Below, one piece after another: positions 59,500-64,000 of a stretch of 64,000 nucleotides of DNA. Every line of letters begins with the position of its first letter. The stretch's first letter is position 1. Under the pieces are notes generated by a model that saw nothing but the letters and a program-made list of their open reading frames with translations, was not told where the DNA came from and ran no database searches. Location of the stretch: positions 1 through 64,000 of the forward strand of contig USIA01000001.1 of assembly GCA_900554535.1 (NCBI GenBank), read 5' to 3'. Origin of the DNA: an uncultured Oscillospiraceae bacterium. GTDB lineage: Bacteria; Bacillota; Clostridia; Oscillospirales; Acutalibacteraceae. Both the position numbers and the translations under genes were made by a program.

Positions 59500-60255
59500 C
59501 TATTTCATTACGATCTCATCAGCGATCCCGATCATTTTTTCCAGTCGGTCCGCAAATTTATGGATGGGGAGAAAAACGCCCAGTCCGTCATAACGTTTTC
59601 CACCATCCTCCACAGAATCCTGCCCATAATACACAAAGGCTCTTGGAAGCTTCTTCTGGATTGCCATCATAATATCCCATACAGCTGCATAGGCCTGTGC
59701 CTCCGTTTCCTTTTCCTTTACGCTGTCCGGAAGCTCATACACCAGCAGCACTCCGATATGTTCGCCCATTTTGTACTCTTCTACTTCCATGGTAGCTTCA
59801 TCATAGGCATGTCGCTTCCGGTAGCCATACGCCAGATACATCTTTACGCCCGGTTTCTCCCTGTATATCCTACGGAACCGATCATAATCCCTGTCACTTA
59901 CATGGATTCCCTTTTCCCGCAGAAAATTTCCATTTTCATCCGTGAGAAGCACCGGATTCTCCTGTCCGTCTGCATTGAACCTGAACGGTGCCAGAAAAGA
60001 ATTTCGCAGAAGATCAAACATACTGTTCTGGCAGATTGCCATAAGGAGAGCTGTCAGATCACGGTTTTTATATGCGTCCAGCAATGCATAGGCGAATTTT
60101 TCCGGAGGAAGATATCCGCATTCTATGTCTGTATCCGCATCCATGGATTCATAGAAGGTCTCCGTCAGCCGTCTGCACGCCTCCGGATCCTTCAGGATCT
60201 TTTCAAATAAAAGCTCCGCCTTTTCCTCTCTTGGGAATAATGTGCTGTTTTCCAC
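59500..60255 (-). CDS. Conserved protein of unknown function
   Basis: A 251-residue soluble protein I do not recognise. It starts with GTG 60255 behind GGTGAGGA. It is helical at the N-terminus (ELLFEKILKDPEACRRLTET), has a central LTDENGNFLREKGIHVSDRD and a C-terminal GLGVFLPIHKFADRLEKM. There are no membrane helices or catalytic signature. It lies 15 bp downstream of the YoaK-like gene in one operon. Confidence 0.6.
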   Translation of the reverse strand: MENSTLFPREEKAELLFEKILKDPEACRRLTETFYESMDADTDIECGYLPPEKFAYALLDAYKNRDLTALLMAICQNSMFDLLRNSFLAPFRFNADGQENPVLLTDENGNFLREKGIHVSDRDYDRFRRIYREKPGVKMYLAYGYRKRHAYDEATMEVEEYKMGEHIGVLLVYELPDSVKEKETEAQAYAAVWDIMMAIQKKLPRAFVYYGQDSVEDGGKRYDGLGVFLPIHKFADRLEKMIGIADEIVMK

Positions 60256-60270
60256 AATTCCTCACCCTTT

Positions 60271-60918
60271 CTAATCTCTATGTTTACTGGAAAACATCAG
60301 AATAAAGCTGATCAGAAGCAAAACATCCGATACCCAGATTGCCGGGATCCCCAGCCTCATGGACAGATTTCCTCCGCCACCGGCTCCAATGGCAAAAAAG
60401 AAAATTATTCCGAAATAATAAAGAGCCTGCTTCAGCTGTTCCGGACGTTTTTCACGACAATACACGGACAACGCCGCCGTGCCGCTTCGTAAATTTCCGA
60501 TGCACATAGTGCTTGCATAGGAATAACCGCCCACCTTCCGGAAGGTCTGTACCTGCATGGCGCAGGAAAAGGATACCAGTACGGTTGCCAGCATATCCAA
60601 TTCTCCCGGCATAAATCCCACCGCAAAAAGGATCAGGATCTCGATCAGCAGGATCATCTGCCTCCAGTGAAGTTTTTTTGCATATTTAAAGGTATTCTGG
60701 ATTCGCTCCGCCGCTACAACACCAATGGCAAAGGCTAAAACAGGGAACAGGTACCTTAAACCGTCTCCCCACTGTCCTGTCATAAAATTTTGGCTCATCA
60801 GAACCACGTTGCCGGTCTGGGCGTTGGAAAACACCTCATCTCTTGTAAAATATGTGTAGGCATCCTGAAATCCGCCGGACATTGCCAGAAATATACTTGT
60901 AATAAAAGCTTCTGACAT
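60271..60918 (-). CDS. YoaK-family (DUF1275) membrane protein
   Basis: A 215-residue protein with six hydrophobic segments and the DUF1275 signatures SGGFQDAYTYF and NAQTGNVVLMS. The family is widespread and its function is unsettled (transport is assumed). I start at ATG 60918; the frame is open to GTG 60960, but the AGGAGG there lies too far upstream of that ATG, so the start is open. It diverges from a LysR gene. Confidence 0.82.
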   Translation of the reverse strand: MSEAFITSIFLAMSGGFQDAYTYFTRDEVFSNAQTGNVVLMSQNFMTGQWGDGLRYLFPVLAFAIGVVAAERIQNTFKYAKKLHWRQMILLIEILILFAVGFMPGELDMLATVLVSFSCAMQVQTFRKVGGYSYASTMCIGNLRSGTAALSVYCREKRPEQLKQALYYFGIIFFFAIGAGGGGNLSMRLGIPAIWVSDVLLLISFILMFSSKHRD

Positions 60919-61084
60919 CTGCCTGTCTGCGCTCTGCAGCTTTCTGCCTCCTGAAACCACTCCAAATCACTCCCGTCATTGATTTTTTTCCTCGGGTGTA
61001 TTATAGTTTGCTCAGAAGCAAATGTAAAAAGTATTATTAATATCGTAAACATATTAAAATCATATCACAGGATGGAGACTATAC

Positions 61085-61963
61085 ATGATCACTTACGACT
61101 ACTACCGCATCTTTTATTATGTAGCCCAGTATAAAAGTTTTACCAAGGCAGCACGGGCTCTTCATAACAACCAGCCAAATATCACCCGCTGTATGAACAA
61201 CCTGGAGCAGGAACTGAAATGTACTCTTTTTCTCCGCTCCAACAAAGGAATCGCTCTTACACCGGAAGGCCGCCAGCTCTACGAACACGTTGCCCTGGCT
61301 TTTGAACAGCTGAGTATTGGGGAAGAGGAGATACGACAGAACGGGGAGCTGGAGCATGGCCTGGTTTCCATCGGTGCCAGTGAAAATGCCCTGCGTCTGA
61401 TCCTTCTGGAAAAGCTGGAGCTGTTCCGTGAACAATATCCTCATGTGCGCCTGCGCCTTTTCAACCATTCTACTCCCCAGGCTGTACAGGCACTGAAAAA
61501 TTATGCGGTGGATTTCGCTATTGTCACCACTCCGATCTCCATCCGCAAGCCTTTACAGAAAAAAAGTCTCCTGCGTTACCGGGAGATCCTTGTATGCGGA
61601 AGCAAATATAAGGATCTGACCACTGCCCCTATCAGCATCCATGAGCTTCAGGATCTGCCCTTTGTAGGTCTTGCGGAAGGAACCAGCACCAGAGAAATGT
61701 ATATGAATTACTTTATGGAAAACCGTGTTTCTTTTCATCCTGACATCGAGGCAGCAACTACAGACCAGGTCCTTCCCATGATCGTCCACAATCTGGGAAT
61801 CGGCTTTTACCCCGAGCCCCTTGCCCGGGAAGTGATCAATGACGGGAAGATTTTTGCCCTTCAGCTTAAGGAGCCGCTCCCTCAGAGGGAAGTCTGCCTA
61901 GTCACAAACAGCAGTACTACCATGAGTACTGCTGTCAAAAAAGCCATTGAATTTATTGTGTAA
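61085..61963 (+). CDS. LysR-family transcriptional regulator
   Basis: A 292-residue regulator with the LysR winged helix (YVAQYKSFTKAARALHNNQP, then ITRCMNNLEQELKC) and a periplasmic-binding-like effector domain (about 90-290). Divergent orientation from the YoaK-like operon suggests that it controls that operon and itself; the effector is unknown. Confidence 0.92.
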   Translation: MITYDYYRIFYYVAQYKSFTKAARALHNNQPNITRCMNNLEQELKCTLFLRSNKGIALTPEGRQLYEHVALAFEQLSIGEEEIRQNGELEHGLVSIGASENALRLILLEKLELFREQYPHVRLRLFNHSTPQAVQALKNYAVDFAIVTTPISIRKPLQKKSLLRYREILVCGSKYKDLTTAPISIHELQDLPFVGLAEGTSTREMYMNYFMENRVSFHPDIEAATTDQVLPMIVHNLGIGFYPEPLAREVINDGKIFALQLKEPLPQREVCLVTNSSTTMSTAVKKAIEFIV

Positions 61964-61991
61964 ATCTCTGGGACTGATCAGCCATTTATGG

Positions 61992-62834
61992 TTATTGTTC
62001 CACTGTCCTCTCAATATGCATGGCAAGATAACCAATTTCAATAGGATCCAGCTCTTTACCCAGGCTTTTGCCCAGGCTCTCACAGACATCCTCCGCGATC
62101 CTGTAGGATTCCGGATATTTTTCTTCTATATATTCATTCATATCCAGCTTCAGTGTCTCCCCTGTGGAGACACGGGCTACCATATATTTGATATGGTTCA
62201 TCATACGGTTGTAGGACAGGGAGATCACATCGATCTTTCTTCCTGTGGCCATCTCGCTCATGGCGATGCATTCCCGTACCGTTCTTGCTGTCTGCATGGC
62301 AACAGACACCTTTTCATCTCCAAGTGCTGAGTGAATATGAAGTGCCACATATCCCACCTCATGCTCGTCGATTTCAATATCCATCCGCTCCTTCAGGATC
62401 TTCTTCAATACCTCCGCCACCTTGAATTCGCTGTAAAAAAGCACCTTGATATCCTCAGTCAGAGGATTGCTGATCTGCTCATGATTCCGGATACGTCCCA
62501 CTGCAAAGGAAATATGATCAGCAAGGGGAAACAGGATCCTTCTGTCTATGGTATTCCCAAAGGTCTTCTCAGCTTCTCTCAATATCTCATCTGCGATCTC
62601 CAGAAATTCCGGTGCTACGCTCTTTGCCAGTTCTTTTGCTGAGCCACGTTCTGTCTCCTGAGCCAGCCTGTAAATAGTACAGTCTGCCGGAGCATCAAAA
62701 CGCTGGCTGACCTTCTTTCCAAATCCCACACCTTTTCCCAGAAGTACATATTCCTGGTTTTCTTCCATATTTATGGCAATGATGCCATTATTGTTCAATA
62801 CCTTGCTCACTCTGTACATCTTTTTCCCCACCAT
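61992..62834 (-). CDS. LicT/BglG-family PRD antiterminator
   Basis: This RNA-binding antiterminator controls PTS operons. The CAT domain begins MYRVSKVLNNNGIIAIN, followed by two PRD domains with the phosphorylatable His residues (FPLADHISFAV and VGYVALHIHSA in PRD1; NRMMNHIKYMV and IGYLAMHIERT in PRD2). I start at ATG 62834, preceded by GCAGGA; ATG 62819 (GTGGGGA) is the other choice. The frame farther upstream reads through the leader. It lies directly downstream of the PTS gene it probably regulates. Confidence 0.93.
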   Translation of the reverse strand: MVGKKMYRVSKVLNNNGIIAINMEENQEYVLLGKGVGFGKKVSQRFDAPADCTIYRLAQETERGSAKELAKSVAPEFLEIADEILREAEKTFGNTIDRRILFPLADHISFAVGRIRNHEQISNPLTEDIKVLFYSEFKVAEVLKKILKERMDIEIDEHEVGYVALHIHSALGDEKVSVAMQTARTVRECIAMSEMATGRKIDVISLSYNRMMNHIKYMVARVSTGETLKLDMNEYIEEKYPESYRIAEDVCESLGKSLGKELDPIEIGYLAMHIERTVEQ

Positions 62835-62988
62835 TTTTATATATCCTGCTGCTTTTCCACATTCCACCACTGTCTGCCCCGGATTTTCAGTCGACATTTT
62901 TGTCTGCAGCTGTTGATTTTCTTTATCGTAACAGAATCTTTCTTTTGTGTAAAGCCCTTCTGACAGACAGTTATTTTCTTTGCCACAG

Positions 62989-63021
62989 GAAAAGCGCGCC
63001 CGGGCATTAGGCGCGCTTTTC
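62989..63021 (-). terminator. Hairpin between PTS and licT-like gene
   Basis: A perfect 12-bp stem (62989-63000 with 63010-63021) ending in UUUUCC on the minus strand. A segment just downstream on the minus strand (GATTCTGTTAC...AAAATC, around 62905-62930) loosely resembles a RAT antiterminator site. Confidence 0.7.
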
Positions 63022-63058
63022 ACAAAACCAATCTTCTATATTATTGCTGAAAAATTTC

Positions 63059-64000
63059 CTATTCTTCCACAGTCTCTACTGCGAACAACGGCTCTCCTGC
63101 CTTGATCTCTCCATTGGCAAGAAGGCGTACTCTCTGATCATCCTCGATCTCTGTGCAAAGGATCGGAGAACATAAGGACGGAGCGTTTTCTGTAAGATAC
63201 GGGATGTCAATCTTCATCAACGGCTCGCCTTTTTTTACATGCTGTCCCTGCTCTACCAGGATCTCGAAGCCTTTTCCTTCCAGCTTTACAGTATCAATGC
63301 CGATATGGAGGAGCATAGGAAGATCTGTATCTGTCTGGAATCCGATGGCATGCTTTGTGTCAAAAATAAACTCTACCTCGCCGTCTTCCGGAGCACAGAT
63401 CACCGGGTCCTTCGGTGTGACTACAGCACCCTCTCCCATCATTCCTTCCGCAAAGCCTTCATCCGGCGCTGTGGAAAGGTCTGCGGCGATACCGGTTACC
63501 GGGCTGTAGACAATCGCTGTTCTGAGAACCTTTTTCTCTGGCTGCGTGCTGGCTTCGGATGTCGGAGCTGTGTTCTGAGTAGCCTCACCTGTACTTTCTG
63601 CTGTACGCTCTGTATCAGACTGAGCCTGATTTTCCGCATTGTCTGTTTCTTTCTCATTTGCACCTTCAAAATATTCATTCGGCGCTGTCTCCAGATAATC
63701 CTCCAGCTTGGATTTAATCACAGTTACCTGCGGACCGTAGATGATCTGCACGCCCTGGCCTTTTTTCACGATTCCTCTGGAGCCTGTTGTTTTCAGAATG
63801 TCGTCGTTAACTCTTGCTGCATCATGGACGGTGATACGGAGTCTTGTTGCACAGCAGTCCACATCACTGATGTTTTTCTTTCCGCCAAGACCGGCTGTGA
63901 TGGCTTCACTTACCGGGTCTGCGGATGTACTTCCTGCTGCTTCACCGGCTTTTCCGGCTTCTTTTCTCGCGTTTACATCTGCTTTTGTATAAAGCTTTGT
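63059..64000 (-). CDS. PTS transporter, EIIB-EIIA part (partial)
   Basis: The 3' part of a glucose/N-acetylglucosamine-type PTS permease; the 5' end lies beyond the window. The visible 313 residues begin in a linker, then EIIB with phospho-Cys in DCCATRLRIT, a low-complexity Glu/Thr/Ala-rich linker of about 65 residues, and EIIA-Glc with the phospho-His in MLLHIGIDTVKLEGKGF. The EIIC membrane domain should lie upstream, outside. The exact sugar is unknown. Confidence 0.92.
   Translation of the reverse strand, partial: TKLYTKADVNARKEAGKAGEAAGSTSADPVSEAITAGLGGKKNISDVDCCATRLRITVHDAARVNDDILKTTGSRGIVKKGQGVQIIYGPQVTVIKSKLEDYLETAPNEYFEGANEKETDNAENQAQSDTERTAESTGEATQNTAPTSEASTQPEKKVLRTAIVYSPVTGIAADLSTAPDEGFAEGMMGEGAVVTPKDPVICAPEDGEVEFIFDTKHAIGFQTDTDLPMLLHIGIDTVKLEGKGFEILVEQGQHVKKGEPLMKIDIPYLTENAPSLCSPILCTEIEDDQRVRLLANGEIKAGEPLFAVETVEE

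Overview
The window looks like a chromosomal segment of a gut-type Lachnospiraceae (Bacillota/Clostridia; Blautia, Dorea or Roseburia-like is my best guess, not proven). The reasons are the arginine genes, an ATP-type PEP carboxykinase, a NiCo riboswitch with a CDF exporter, an intrinsic terminator behind most operons, and a conjugative element of the kind common in Faecalibacterium and Lachnospiraceae.

Left chromosomal arm (1 to about 11.0 kb): argC and argJ on the minus strand diverge from argG on the plus strand across a control region with an ARG-box-like palindrome. Next come an EamA-type permease, a DtxR/MntR-type metal-responsive repressor diverging from a heterodimeric ABC exporter pair, and a transglutaminase-fold protein.

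Integrative and conjugative element (about 11.1-11.36 kb to about 43.9 kb): a GC-rich transfer backbone (replication-initiator-like protein, PcfB, VirD4, Maff2, VirB6-like, PrgI, VirB4, C5 DNA methyltransferase, NlpC/P60 hydrolase, DUF4315, DUF4366, topoisomerase III, a giant ArdA/zincin fusion, TTAF protein, Bro-N protein, MOBP relaxase, MobC). It is followed by visibly more AT-rich cargo, then an XRE repressor, sigma-like factor, HTH protein, TnpW and a large serine recombinase. The right end almost touches the terminator of a chromosomal tRNA operon. The cargo (32.1-40.0 kb) is a complete-looking metal/metallophore handling set: ECF transporter S, T and fused A subunits, an AraC regulator, a YbtP/YbtQ-like ABC pair and a DtxR-type regulator, with no biosynthetic genes. 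A 32-bp element, 27/32 identical, sits at the -35 position of both cargo transcription units and is probably the AraC operator. The same pairing of a DtxR-type gene with an ABC pair occurs in the host arm.

Right chromosomal arm (43.9-64 kb): a seven-gene tRNA operon (Leu, Lys, Gln, His, Arg, Gly, Pro) on the minus strand with a consensus promoter; a sigma-like protein; an operon of an ICMT-like membrane protein, a GH3-family enzyme and a GAF/GGDEF/HD-GYP signalling protein; a tightly overlapping operon of two YfcE phosphodiesterases, a THUMP methyltransferase and XTP diphosphatase; a rhodanese; a cobalt/nickel-type CDF exporter behind a NiCo riboswitch; pckA; a ThrE-type exporter; a YoaK-type membrane protein with an unknown partner and a divergent LysR regulator; and the end of a PTS sugar transporter followed by its LicT-type antiterminator.

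Most notable: the mobile metallophore-uptake cassette with its duplicated operator; a methyltransferase whose C-terminal third carries family-like motifs in two overlapping frames; the NiCo riboswitch with an enlarged arm and a second downstream terminator; the GH3/ICMT/HD-GYP operon; and a compact multibranched RNA candidate just upstream of tnpW and the recombinase.
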